Of a stretch of DNA of 64,000 bases, positions 1 to 7,934 are shown piece by piece (the stretch's first letter is position 1; the number at the start of each line of letters is the position of its first letter). This DNA comes from Spirosoma endophyticum. GTDB lineage: Bacteria > Bacteroidota > Bacteroidia > Cytophagales > Spirosomataceae. The position numbers were made by a program, and so were the translations under genes. The stretch spans positions 310,001-374,000 of the forward strand of contig NZ_FOLQ01000004.1 of NCBI RefSeq assembly GCF_900112365.1, in the 5' to 3' direction. Below the pieces are notes generated by a model. The model was not told where the DNA came from. It made no database searches and saw only the letters and a program-made list of their open reading frames with translations.

Positions 1-1
1 T

Positions 2-808
2 AATCCCGACATCAAGCGCGTTACGACGCATACCATTCAGGAGCTAAAAAACAAAGGCGAGAAAATTTCTGCGCTGACGGCCTACGATTATTCAATGGCC
101 CGGGTGGTCGATGCCGCTGGTGTCGAACTAATTCTGGTCGGCGATTCTGCCTCCAACGTGATGGCAGGGCACGAAACAACGCTGCCCATTACGCTCGACC
201 AGATGATCTACCACGCGAGTTCGGTGGTTCGGGGTGTCAAGCGCGCGTTAGTGGTTGTCGATTTACCGTTTGGTTCCTATCAGGGTAATTCATCGGAGGC
301 CTTGCGGTCAGCCATTCGAATCATGAAAGAATCGGGGGCGCACGCGGTGAAGATGGAAGGTGGGCTGGAAATTAAAGATTCTATCGTTCGCATTTTGAGC
401 GCAGGCGTACCCGTAATGGGCCATCTCGGCCTAACTCCCCAGTCTATTTACAAGTTTGGTACGTATGCGGTGCGGGCTAAAGAGGACGCCGAAGCACAGA
501 AATTGATGGACGACGCCCACTTGCTGGAAGACATTGGTTGCTTTGGTGTAGTGCTTGAAAAAATTCCAGCGGCACTCACTAAAAAAGTTTCGGAGAGCCT
601 CACGATTCCAACGATTGGTATTGGAGCTGGTCCTGACGCCGACGGGCAAATCCTGGTTTTTCATGATCTGCTCGGTATCAACAACGAATTTAAACCCCGT
701 TTCCTTCGTCGGTATGCGGAATTACACAAGGTTATGAGGGAGGCTATTGCGCACTACGTAGACGATGTGAAAACCAACGACTTCCCGAACGAGAAAGAAG
801 CGTATTGA
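2..808 (+). CDS. panB: 3-methyl-2-oxobutanoate hydroxymethyltransferase (PanB), 5' partial
   Basis: PanB transfers a hydroxymethyl group from methylenetetrahydrofolate to 3-methyl-2-oxobutanoate, giving ketopantoate, the first committed step to pantothenate and CoA. The frame is open from base 2 and already encodes family sequence before the first internal ATG at 95 ([12 protein letters not shown]), so the true start lies left of the window and the ATG at 95 is internal. Other family signatures are [14 protein letters not shown], the VKMEGG segment, [12 protein letters not shown], and [22 protein letters not shown] near the C-terminus. 268 residues are visible, close to the full family length. 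The rluA-type gene starts 63 bp downstream on the same strand. Confidence 0.95.
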   Translation, partial: NPDIKRVTTHTIQELKNKGEKISALTAYDYSMARVVDAAGVELILVGDSASNVMAGHETTLPITLDQMIYHASSVVRGVKRALVVVDLPFGSYQGNSSEALRSAIRIMKESGAHAVKMEGGLEIKDSIVRILSAGVPVMGHLGLTPQSIYKFGTYAVRAKEDAEAQKLMDDAHLLEDIGCFGVVLEKIPAALTKKVSESLTIPTIGIGAGPDADGQILVFHDLLGINNEFKPRFLRRYAELHKVMREAIAHYVDDVKTNDFPNEKEAY

Positions 809-871
809 GTTATCTAAGGCAGGTGGAAACCCGCTTCCTTATTTCACTACGCGTTTCCGCCCACATTATTT

Positions 872-1618
872 ATGAAAAAGAAACCATATCAGGTCGTTTA
901 TGAAGACAACCACTTACTGATTGTCAACAAAGAACCAGGTATTCTGGTGCAAGGCGACCGTACGGGCGATACTACGTTGCTGGATGTACTGAAAGATTAT
1001 GTCAAGGAAAAATATAATAAACCGGGCGAAGTATTTCTAGGATTAGTCCATAGGCTCGACCGACCGGTAAGTGGTCTGGTCGTATTTGCCCGTACATCGA
1101 AAGCACTGGAGCGGATGAACGAAATTTTCCGCAAACGGCAGGTACAGAAAACCTACTGGGCTGTTGTTCGGCAGAAACCGCCCCAGGACGCGGATAAACT
1201 GGTGAACTGGCTCATTAAAGATGAGCAGAAAAACCAGGTTACCGTTTATGATTATGAGGTTCCCGGTTCTCAGAGAGCAGAATTATCGTATCGGGTGTTA
1301 GGCAGAATTAACGAACATTATTTGCTGGAAGTGAATCCAATAACTGGTCGGCCTCACCAGATTCGGGCGCAATTATCGCACATGGGCAGCCCCATTCGGG
1401 GTGATGTTAAGTACGGTTACGACCGGGCGGTAGCCGATAAGAAAATTTACCTGCATGCTCGGCGACTGTATTTCATTCACCCGGTAAAACAAGCCGGAGC
1501 ACCGGATCGACCCATTATTTGTAAAGCAGGCTTGCCAAACGATCCCTTCTGGGAAGAGTTTCTCGATTTGGATGACGAGAATTATAAAGACAAAAACATG
1601 GATTTCATTTTCGAATGA
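872..1618 (+). CDS. RluA-family RNA pseudouridine synthase
   Basis: This enzyme isomerises uridine to pseudouridine in rRNA or tRNA. The catalytic motif HRLDRPVSGLVVFARTS begins at residue 60, with the invariant Asp at 63. The later RPHQIRAQLSHMG block is also typical of RluA/RluD proteins. At 248 residues it is a single-domain form without the N-terminal S4 domain found in RluD. Which RNA position it modifies cannot be told from sequence. It follows panB closely, with no visible terminator between them, and is followed by a strong hairpin at 1673-1711. Confidence 0.92.
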   Translation: MKKKPYQVVYEDNHLLIVNKEPGILVQGDRTGDTTLLDVLKDYVKEKYNKPGEVFLGLVHRLDRPVSGLVVFARTSKALERMNEIFRKRQVQKTYWAVVRQKPPQDADKLVNWLIKDEQKNQVTVYDYEVPGSQRAELSYRVLGRINEHYLLEVNPITGRPHQIRAQLSHMGSPIRGDVKYGYDRAVADKKIYLHARRLYFIHPVKQAGAPDRPIICKAGLPNDPFWEEFLDLDDENYKDKNMDFIFE

Positions 1619-1672
1619 TGAGTCCATTATTTTGCTTATTTCTTTAACTCTCTCACAAACTATCGAAATGAT

Positions 1673-1711
1673 AAGGGCCGCACATTCTGTCCCCCAGAAA
1701 ATGCGGCCCTT
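1673..1711. terminator. Hairpin between convergent genes
   Basis: The arms AAGGGCCGCA and TGCGGCCCTT pair perfectly and the stem continues through TTCTG/CAGAA after a two-base mismatch, closing on a TCCCC loop. It lies between the rluA-type gene (plus) and a small minus-strand gene, so it can end transcription from both sides. Confidence 0.75.
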
Positions 1712-1735
1712 GTTGTATTCATAACAATCTATATG

Positions 1736-1915
1736 TCAGCGTTCGGTAAATGTTGTTGTCTGTTCCGAAGGCATTACATCCGAAATTATTTGTTCCATCA
1801 CTCGCTCAACCATCTGAACAATCCCACGCAAGGCACCAAAGATTATGCATAAGGGTAAAATAATGGGAAGAAAAAACGCCCATTGGAAAATCATGTATAT
1901 ACGGAAATTTCTCAT
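1736..1915 (-). CDS. Small single-pass membrane protein, unknown function
   Basis: This is a 59-residue protein starting MRNFRIYMIFQWAFF. It has one long hydrophobic segment (about residues 8-30, ending LPLCIIFGAL) followed by an amphipathic stretch with VERVMEQII and a polar tail. An in-frame start 14 codons upstream would add a basic leader; I prefer the internal ATG because it places the hydrophobic segment normally. It is convergent with the rluA-type gene and stands alone before a 400-bp gap. I do not recognise a family. The clear membrane segment and tidy position next to the hairpin favour a real gene, but this is not proven. Confidence 0.5.
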   Translation of the reverse strand: MRNFRIYMIFQWAFFLPIILPLCIIFGALRGIVQMVERVMEQIISDVMPSEQTTTFTER

Positions 1916-2315
1916 AGGTTTAACAGAATTTTCACGGTTAAGTTTACGGCTATGCAAATTAAGGAACCTTGCAACAATAACTTGGAACTACATTCTATTC
2001 ATATTCAAAATTAACCTTGACTAAGTACAAAAACAAGTCAAGTCACAAAAAGTTCGTTAAAAATTTAGCTAACTTATTTGATTAAGTCAAAACATATTGT
2101 TACCTACCTGGCTCAATTACTGCTTTATTTAATGTAGTTACCCTGAAAATACAGTATCTGTGGCAATAACTTCATTTTTTTTGTCAATATTTTTATTAAT
2201 CAGCTTTTTAAGCGTTTAGGCAACTCTTCGTCCTAATGAAAAAGGCGTAGAAGGCATAAAATCCCATCTTTAGAGACTTATACCTTCTACGCCTTACACC
2301 TTTTGTATTCTACTC
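1916..2315. other. 400-bp intergenic gap, AT-rich
   Basis: No coding sequence is evident. The gap holds the aminotransferase terminator hairpin (2242-2295), three copies of AGTCAA or its complement around 2017-2090, and a TAACTTA/TAAGTCA pair at 2070-2089. The likely promoter of the small membrane gene should lie near its left part, but no convincing TAnnTTTG box is visible. Confidence 0.5.
2242..2295 (-). terminator. Terminator hairpin of the aminotransferase gene
   Basis: The arms AAGGCGTAGAAGG and CCTTCTACGCCTT are perfect complements and extend to 18 bp with one mismatch; the loop is 18 nt. It lies 21 bp past the stop of the minus-strand aminotransferase gene. Confidence 0.75.
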
Positions 2316-3533
2316 CTATTTCAGTGTTGCCACAGCATCTTTGATACGTTGCACAGCCTCAACGAGTGATTCGTCCGAAGCCGCTGTCGAAATACGCAGG
2401 CAATCCGGAGCACCAAAACCCGAACCAGCAACCGTTGCTACGTAAGCGGTAGTAAGTAACCATCCGGCGAAGTCATCAGAATTTTCAATCGTTGTCGTAC
2501 CATCCGATTTGCCATAGTAGTAGCTAATATCAGGGAAGGCATAGAAGGCACCCTCTGGTACGTTAGTGCGGAAGTGCGGTACCTCTTTAAGCAATTTTAC
2601 AACTAAATCGCGACGGCGATGATACGCCTTGGCCATTTCCATGGAGGGCTCCATTGGGCCATTCAGCGCAGCAACCGTCGCTTTCTGGGCAATCGAATTT
2701 GTGCCAGACGTTACTTGTCCCTGTAGTTTCTCAACACCCTCAGCAATCCATTTAGCGGCACCGATGTAGCCAATACGCCAGCCGGTCATGGCGTAGCCTT
2801 TGGCAACGCCATTCACCGTAATAACGCGCTCGGCGATTTCGGGAATTGAGCCCATGCTAAAGTGGCCTTCGGGCGTGAAGTTTATATATTCGTAGATTTC
2901 GTCGGCCAGCACAAAAACGTTTTCATGGCGAGCCACTACGTCGGCAATGGCCCGAAGTTCAGCTTCCGAATAGATCGAACCAGTTGGATTATTGGGCGAT
3001 GCATACATTACGATCTTGGTGCGATCCGTAATAGCCGCTTCGAATTGCTCTGGCGTCACTTTGAAATTATTTTCAAAGCTACCGTCAACGACTACGGCCT
3101 TCCCTTCCGCCAGCTTCACCATTTCAGAATAGCTAACCCAATAGGGCGAGAAAATAATTACTTCGTCGCCGGGGTTGATCAGCACCTGAATGACATTGGC
3201 CAGCGAGTGCTTAGCGCCCGTTGACACGACGATATTTTCGGGTTTCCAATCAATATTATTGTCGCGCTTAAACTTATCAGCAATGGCTTTGCGGAGGTCG
3301 GGATAACCAGCAACGGGCGAATAGCCATGAAAACCATCATCAATGGCTTTTTTGGCGGCTTCGCAGATGTGGGCAGGTGTTTTAAAATCCGGCTCTCCAA
3401 CGCTCAGGCTAATTACTTTGTGGCCCTGCGCGGCCAATTCACGGGCCTTCTTGGTCATCGCCAGCGTGGACGATTCTTCCAGCGCGTTAATGCGGTCGGC
3501 TAACAAACTCACGGTGTCAAGCGTGGCAGACAT
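2316..3533 (-). CDS. Pyridoxal-phosphate aminotransferase, class I (aspartate type)
   Basis: This is a fold-type I PLP enzyme of the AspC/AAT I-gamma kind that moves amino groups between aspartate or similar amino acids and 2-oxoacids. Signatures are LSVGEPDFKTP near the N-terminus, SPNNPTGSIYSEAEL, the ADEIYEYI block that holds the pyridine-nitrogen Asp, and NGVAKGYAMTGWRIGY with the Schiff-base Lys. The frame stays open 44 codons further upstream, but that stretch overlaps the end of folK and has no family sequence. A TACCTTTG -7 box at 3573-3580 also sits between the two possible starts. MSATLDTVSLL at 3533 (405 residues) is therefore chosen. Confidence 0.9.
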   Translation of the reverse strand: MSATLDTVSLLADRINALEESSTLAMTKKARELAAQGHKVISLSVGEPDFKTPAHICEAAKKAIDDGFHGYSPVAGYPDLRKAIADKFKRDNNIDWKPENIVVSTGAKHSLANVIQVLINPGDEVIIFSPYWVSYSEMVKLAEGKAVVVDGSFENNFKVTPEQFEAAITDRTKIVMYASPNNPTGSIYSEAELRAIADVVARHENVFVLADEIYEYINFTPEGHFSMGSIPEIAERVITVNGVAKGYAMTGWRIGYIGAAKWIAEGVEKLQGQVTSGTNSIAQKATVAALNGPMEPSMEMAKAYHRRRDLVVKLLKEVPHFRTNVPEGAFYAFPDISYYYGKSDGTTTIENSDDFAGWLLTTAYVATVAGSGFGAPDCLRISTAASDESLVEAVQRIKDAVATLK

Positions 3534-3572
3534 ATTTGGTAATGTTTTGAGAAAATGATAACAAACTGGGTG

Positions 3573-3580
3573 CAAAGGTA
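3573..3580 (-). promoter_or_regulatory. Bacteroidota -7 box for the aminotransferase gene
   Basis: On the minus strand this reads TACCTTTG, matching TAnnTTTG, 39 bp before the chosen ATG. I see no clear -33 TTG at the usual spacing. It supports separate transcription from folK and the shorter start. Confidence 0.45.
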
Positions 3581-3588
3581 CTACGTTT

Positions 3589-4089
3589 TCAGCGGAGGGG
3601 CGATATTGGTTTGAAATTAAAAATTGTGACCTCACCTCTATCCTCACACTCCGCCAGTAACTCAAGGTTTGTTTTCAACAAAACAGGATGCACGAAATCT
3701 GGTGCAATCTCCGTTAGTGGTACCAACGTAAATCGTCGCTGGTGCAGATACGGATGCGGGATGGTCAACGTATCGGTTTGCAGAATAAGTTGGTCATAAT
3801 ACAGAATATCGATGTCGATCACTCGTGCACCCCACTTTTCTAATCTGACACGGCCGAGTTCCTGTTCGATGGCCTGCGTTTGCCCAAGTACTACATACGG
3901 CTCCAGCGTAGTTTCTACCGCCACCACCTGATTTAAATAGCTTGGCTGGTCTGCAACACCCCAGGGCGCCGTCTCGTACAAACCCGATTGTCGAAACACC
4001 GCGCCAACGCGTTCGGTAATTAGTTCGACAGCCCGACGCAACGTCTGGACACGGTCGCCGAGGTTAGCACCAAGTAGGAGAAACGTCAT
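3589..4089 (-). CDS. folK: 2-amino-4-hydroxy-6-hydroxymethyldihydropteridine diphosphokinase
   Basis: FolK (HPPK) transfers pyrophosphate from ATP to 6-hydroxymethyl-7,8-dihydropterin in folate synthesis. The 166-residue protein has the expected N-terminal LLLGANLGDR, the YETAPWGVADQPSYLNQVV substrate loop, and the RVIDIDILYYD metal-binding block followed by IPHPYLHQRRFTLVPL. Length is typical for a stand-alone HPPK. A hairpin at 4093-4160 separates it from the upstream SUMF1-fold gene, and the aminotransferase follows on the same strand. Confidence 0.96.
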   Translation of the reverse strand: MTFLLLGANLGDRVQTLRRAVELITERVGAVFRQSGLYETAPWGVADQPSYLNQVVAVETTLEPYVVLGQTQAIEQELGRVRLEKWGARVIDIDILYYDQLILQTDTLTIPHPYLHQRRFTLVPLTEIAPDFVHPVLLKTNLELLAECEDRGEVTIFNFKPISPLR

Positions 4090-4092
4090 TTT

Positions 4093-4160
4093 AAATGATG
4101 AATCGGGGCCGCCCGTGCGGATGAATGATATTACTAAGGGTCTTAACCGAATTCATCATT
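4093..4160 (-). terminator. Imperfect hairpin between SUMF1-like gene and folK
   Basis: Arm AAATGATGAATCGG pairs with CCGAATTCATCATT apart from one bulged T. It lies after the stop of the SUMF1-like gene (4171) and before the folK start, so it probably ends that transcript. Confidence 0.55.
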
Positions 4161-4170
4161 CATCATTTTT

Positions 4171-5184
4171 TTAGTAGTCCTTTATTGGCTTAATATCGTA
4201 ATACGCCTTGATCTCTTCCTCACCGGGGGTTTTGGCGGGCCGCACGATTCGGAAACCAACGAACGATGCCGACGTTAACCACCAGTCTGATTTGGGACTT
4301 TGCGGATCGAGTACTTTCCAGGCTGGTGCCGAAGGTGTCCGGGCCGCTGAACGTAGTACCTCCGGACCGTCATCCCAGGAACCGCCCCGTACAGAGTTTG
4401 GATAAAGAGTAGTAGTAGGTGCATAAGGCTCCTTTACTTTTCCGCTGGCGACCTGTTTGTAATAATCCGCAACGTATTGATCCTTCGTCCATTCCATTAC
4501 GTTACCGTGCATATCATACAAGCCGAAGGAGTTAGGCTTCTTGGTACCGACTTTCTTATAGGCACCACCGCTGTTGCCCGTAAAGACAGCGAATTCACCC
4601 AGTTTTTTCACGTCGCTTCCGAACGAATAAGCTAACGTAGCGTTCTTGTCGTTTCCCCGGCAGGCATATTCCCATTCGGCTTCGGTTGGCAGACGATAGA
4701 AAATCCCCGTTTTGGCGTAGAGCCAGGCGCAGAACTTGATCGCTGCGTATTGAGTCATGTTGATGGCCGGATACCCCTCCCGACCCATCCCAAAAGACAT
4801 ATCCACATAGGGTGGGCTAGGCCGTGTCGTAGCGTCTGTTTTAGTCAGATTCGCATCGGCCTCCGTATACTTTGCTGCCATTTCCTTCTCCATGTTCGTG
4901 AAGGCAAACAGGTCGTAGAGATCCCACGTAATCTCATACTTACCCATATAAAATGGCTCAATCGATACGCTATGTTGTGGGCCTTCATCAGCCTGTCGGC
5001 CTTTTTCTGTCGCGGGGCTACCCATTAGAAATTTTCCACCGGGAATGGCGACCATGGCGTACGTCTGGTTGCTGCCCGGAACAACCTGGGTGTAGGATTT
5101 AAAATCGGTGGTTGTTTGTGCATACGCACTAACAACAGTTCCGGTTGTTAGCGCAATGACGTTAAGGAGATGTTTAGGAGACAT
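4171..5184 (-). CDS. Secreted SUMF1/formylglycine-generating-enzyme-fold protein lacking catalytic cysteines
   Basis: A signal peptide (cleavage after about AYA, residue 22) leads into a SUMF1 (FGE-sulfatase) domain: MVAIPGGKFLMGS, a GKYEITWDLYDLF block, YRLPTEAEWEYACRG (residues 163-177), GLYDMHGNVMEWT (221-233) and SVRGGSW (264-270). True formylglycine-generating enzymes carry two copper-binding Cys just after RGGSW; here the segment reads DDGPEVLRSAAR with no Cys. The protein is therefore unlikely to convert sulfatase cysteines, and more likely binds ligands or has a structural role in the periplasm or at the surface. It is divergent from the ABC-F gene and has no sulfatase nearby. Confidence 0.85.
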   Translation of the reverse strand: MSPKHLLNVIALTTGTVVSAYAQTTTDFKSYTQVVPGSNQTYAMVAIPGGKFLMGSPATEKGRQADEGPQHSVSIEPFYMGKYEITWDLYDLFAFTNMEKEMAAKYTEADANLTKTDATTRPSPPYVDMSFGMGREGYPAINMTQYAAIKFCAWLYAKTGIFYRLPTEAEWEYACRGNDKNATLAYSFGSDVKKLGEFAVFTGNSGGAYKKVGTKKPNSFGLYDMHGNVMEWTKDQYVADYYKQVASGKVKEPYAPTTTLYPNSVRGGSWDDGPEVLRSAARTPSAPAWKVLDPQSPKSDWWLTSASFVGFRIVRPAKTPGEEEIKAYYDIKPIKDY

Positions 5185-5248
5185 TTTGGGTTACACGGGC
5201 AAAAGAGACAACATTGAGAGGTAAAAGTACGAACGATTTTCTTTGTTG

Positions 5249-5256
5249 TACCTTTG
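5249..5256 (+). promoter_or_regulatory. Bacteroidota -7 box for the ABC-F gene
   Basis: TACCTTTG matches TAnnTTTG and lies 50 bp before the chosen ATG at 5306. The longer reading frame starting at 5243 would begin before transcription, which supports the shorter protein. Confidence 0.45.
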
Positions 5257-5305
5257 TACTTTCAAACCTGTGCGGTTTAGAAAACCTTATAGGTTTATCA
5301 GATAT

Positions 5306-7204
5306 ATGAATTATTTATCAGCCGAAAATTTAAAGAAGTCCTACGGTGATCGTACCCTCTTCCAGAACCTTACATTTGGAATAAGCCGGGGCGATAAAAT
5401 TGCGATTGTTGGTGCCAACGGTTCCGGCAAAACCACATTGCTCTCAATTCTGGCCGGCGCTATGCCGCCCGACGCCGGTCTTGTCAGTCAGCGCAAAGAC
5501 ATTACGGTGGGTTACCTCGACCAGCAGCCCGACCTCAACGATGCTCTGACCGTAATGGAAGTCGTGCTGGCGGGTGAAAGCCCCCAACTCGATGCCGTCC
5601 GAGCCTACGAACATGCCATTCTCCACGATGACCATGCCGCCCTCGAACGGGCCATGTCGGACATGGAAAAACACGAAGCCTGGGATTACGAATCCCAGAT
5701 GCGACAAATTCTGGGTGAACTGGGTATTCAGGATGTTGAGCAACGCGTTGGTTCGCTATCCGGTGGGCAACGGAAGCGGGTTGCCCTAGCGCGGGTGCTT
5801 ATTCAAAATCCCGATCTGTTGATTCTGGATGAGCCGACCAACCACCTTGACTTAGAGGCTATTGAATACCTCGAAAGTTTTCTGACGACGAATAACGGTA
5901 CGTTGCTGATGGTTTCCCACGATCGCTATTTTCTGGATCGGGTCTGCAACCAGATTGCCGAAATGGATAATGGACAGCTATATACCTATAAAGGCAACTA
6001 CGCGTATTTTCTGGAGAAGAAAGAGGAGCGCGAAGCAGCTGCGGCATCCGAATTAGCTAAAGATCGGAATACCTTCCGACGCGAGCTGGAGTGGATGCGT
6101 CGACAGCCGAAAGCACGGGGAACAAAAGCTCAGTATCGAATTGATGCATTTGACGAACTGAAGGAAAAAACCAGCGGCAAACGTAACGACGGTGATCTAG
6201 ACCTGAACCTCCGCATGGCCCGGCTTGGCAGCAAGATTCTGGAAGTCGAAAATCTGAGTAAACGATTCGGTGATAAGGTGTTGCTTGATCATTTTACCTA
6301 TACATTCAAGCGGCCCGACCGCGTCGGATTGATCGGCAAAAACGGCATGGGTAAAACCACGCTGATGAACATGCTGACCGGCCAGCTACGCCCAGATTCG
6401 GGGAAAATTACGACGGGAGGTACTGTAAAGTTCGGCTACTATACTCAAACGGAACTGGATTTACCCGAAAATCAGCGGGTGATCGATGTTGTGCAGGACG
6501 TAGCGGAAGTGATGAAATTAGCCAACGGCGACACCATCACGGCAACCCAGTTGTTGAGTCGTTTCCTGTTCGATCGGGCTAAACAGTATGATTTCGTTGC
6601 TAAACTAAGTGGGGGCGAAAAACGTCGGTTGCAATTGTTGCTGGTGTTAGTACAAAATCCGAACTTCCTGATTCTGGATGAACCGACCAACGATCTGGAC
6701 ATCATGACGTTGAACGTACTGGAAGATTTCCTGCTCAATTTTCCGGGCTGTGTCCTGATCGTCACCCACGATCGATACTTCATGGACCGGCTGGTTGAGC
6801 ACGTTTTTGTGATGGAAGGTGAAGGAAAAGTGCGGGATTTCCCCGGCAACTACACCGACTATCGTGACTGGCGGGATGCCCAGCCGAAAAAAACGGCACA
6901 AAATGATAAATCGGTCGCAACGACCAGCAAGAACCAAACACCTGCGCCGGTAGTTTCTTCGGCACCAACCAACGGAAGCTCAAACGGCACGAAACGAAAA
7001 TTGTCGTTCAAGGAAATCAAGGAATATGAAACGCTTGAAAAGGAAATTGAGTCGTTGGAACAGCACAAAAGCAACGTAGTGAGCCTGCTTAATACCGGCG
7101 GTTCTCATGAGCAATTAATGGCCTGGGCGCGGGAAATCGAGCAAATTGATCAAACCGTCGCCGAAAAATCAGAACGCTGGCTTGAACTGGCGGAACATAT
7201 GTAA
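5306..7204 (+). CDS. ABC-F family ATPase (Uup-like, with C-terminal coiled-coil domain)
   Basis: This is a cytoplasmic protein with two fused ABC ATPase domains and no membrane part; ABC-F proteins act on the ribosome E site or on branched nucleic acid. Domain 1 has Walker A GANGSGKTT (residues 36-44), LSGGQRKRVALARVL and LLILDEPTNHLDL. The linker is charged (ELEWMRRQPKARGTKAQ). Domain 2 has GKNGMGKTT (about 344), LSGGEKRRLQLLLVL and FLILDEPTNDLDI. The last 65 residues form the ABC-F/Uup C-terminal coiled coil, which favours Uup over EttA. The start MNYLSAENLKKSYG at 5306 (632 residues) removes a 21-residue upstream extension that is not family-like. Confidence 0.92.
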   Translation: MNYLSAENLKKSYGDRTLFQNLTFGISRGDKIAIVGANGSGKTTLLSILAGAMPPDAGLVSQRKDITVGYLDQQPDLNDALTVMEVVLAGESPQLDAVRAYEHAILHDDHAALERAMSDMEKHEAWDYESQMRQILGELGIQDVEQRVGSLSGGQRKRVALARVLIQNPDLLILDEPTNHLDLEAIEYLESFLTTNNGTLLMVSHDRYFLDRVCNQIAEMDNGQLYTYKGNYAYFLEKKEEREAAAASELAKDRNTFRRELEWMRRQPKARGTKAQYRIDAFDELKEKTSGKRNDGDLDLNLRMARLGSKILEVENLSKRFGDKVLLDHFTYTFKRPDRVGLIGKNGMGKTTLMNMLTGQLRPDSGKITTGGTVKFGYYTQTELDLPENQRVIDVVQDVAEVMKLANGDTITATQLLSRFLFDRAKQYDFVAKLSGGEKRRLQLLLVLVQNPNFLILDEPTNDLDIMTLNVLEDFLLNFPGCVLIVTHDRYFMDRLVEHVFVMEGEGKVRDFPGNYTDYRDWRDAQPKKTAQNDKSVATTSKNQTPAPVVSSAPTNGSSNGTKRKLSFKEIKEYETLEKEIESLEQHKSNVVSLLNTGGSHEQLMAWAREIEQIDQTVAEKSERWLELAEHM

Positions 7205-7208
7205 AGAG

Positions 7209-7264
7209 TGAATGAGCGAAAGAGTGATTTACAACTAACTCTTTTTCACTCTTCCGCTCATTCA
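7209..7264 (+). terminator. Hairpin between ABC-F and DedA genes
   Basis: TGAATGAGCGAAAGAGTGA (7209-7227) and TCACTCTTCCGCTCATTCA (7246-7264) pair over 19 bp with one mismatch. It fills the gap between the ABC-F stop and the DedA start. The arms are built from GAGCGAAAGAGTG-type words that recur in part at 26466-26500. Confidence 0.6.
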
Positions 7265-7282
7265 TTCTTTCGCTCTTTATTT

Positions 7283-7933
7283 ATGGATCAGATTATCAAC
7301 TTTTTTCACTACCTGCTCAATTCGGAAGAAATCATCCGGACGGGTGGTCTGGTGTTGATTACGCTCATTGTCTTTGTGGAGAACGGCTTCTTTTTTGGCT
7401 TCTTCCTGCCAGGAGATTATCTATTATTTTTATCAGGCGTTTTTGCCGGTATAAAGTTGTTAAACGTACCATTATGGCTGTTGCTGACCTGCATTTTTGG
7501 AGCAGCGGTTATAGGCTCGTTGATTGGTTACCTAACGGGTTATTATTTTGGCGGACGAATTAAAAACCGGCCTGACTCGCTTTTTTTCAAGCAGAAGTAC
7601 ATTGACAACACACGCGAAGCCTTTATCAAATACGGCAATAGTGCGCTGATTATTTCCCGATTCCTGCCAATTGTCCGCACCTTTGCCCCGCTTCTGGCTG
7701 GCCTGATTCACATGCCATTCCAGTTTTTTATGAGCTATAATATCATCGGTGGAGCCGTTTGGGTGATCACCCTGGTAGGCGGAGGGTATTTCTTCGGCGA
7801 ACGGTTTCCCTGGATTGTCGACTACGTTCAATACGTCATCCTGTTCTTCCTGGCCATCACTACGTTCACCGTGGTTAAAGGGTATTTGAACGCCCGCAAC
7901 GACAAAAAAAAAGCAGAGAACGTTAGCGAGTAG
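7283..7933 (+). CDS. DedA family membrane protein
   Basis: DedA proteins are inner-membrane members of the VTT superfamily tied to lipid-carrier and phospholipid flipping and to envelope fitness. The 216-residue protein has several hydrophobic segments and two family blocks: FVENGFFFGFFLPGDYLLFLSG, which holds the acidic Glu and Asp residues, and SALIISRFLPIVRTFAPLLAG, with the membrane-embedded Arg residues. The GYYFGGRIKNR loop is also typical. The ATG at 7283 is chosen because the 25 codons upstream run through the hairpin at 7209-7264. It is convergent with the aldehyde dehydrogenase gene, with stop codons one base apart. Confidence 0.9.
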   Translation: MDQIINFFHYLLNSEEIIRTGGLVLITLIVFVENGFFFGFFLPGDYLLFLSGVFAGIKLLNVPLWLLLTCIFGAAVIGSLIGYLTGYYFGGRIKNRPDSLFFKQKYIDNTREAFIKYGNSALIISRFLPIVRTFAPLLAGLIHMPFQFFMSYNIIGGAVWVITLVGGGYFFGERFPWIVDYVQYVILFFLAITTFTVVKGYLNARNDKKKAENVSE

Positions 7934-7934
7934 C

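Noticed and set aside
2070..2089. TAACTTA-TTTGAT-TAAGTCA resembling the 20-bp operators
   Set aside because: One mismatch in an AT-rich gap, with an unrelated neighbouring gene; likely chance without conservation data.
2862..3224. Plus-strand 120-codon frame opposite the aminotransferase
   Set aside because: Antisense shadow of a conserved gene; no start context or family sequence.
3534..3665. N-terminal extension of the aminotransferase
   Set aside because: It overlaps folK, carries no family sequence, and a -7 box at 3573-3580 lies inside it.
4171..5184. Formylglycine-generating enzyme for sulfatases
   Set aside because: The catalytic cysteines are absent and no sulfatase is present.
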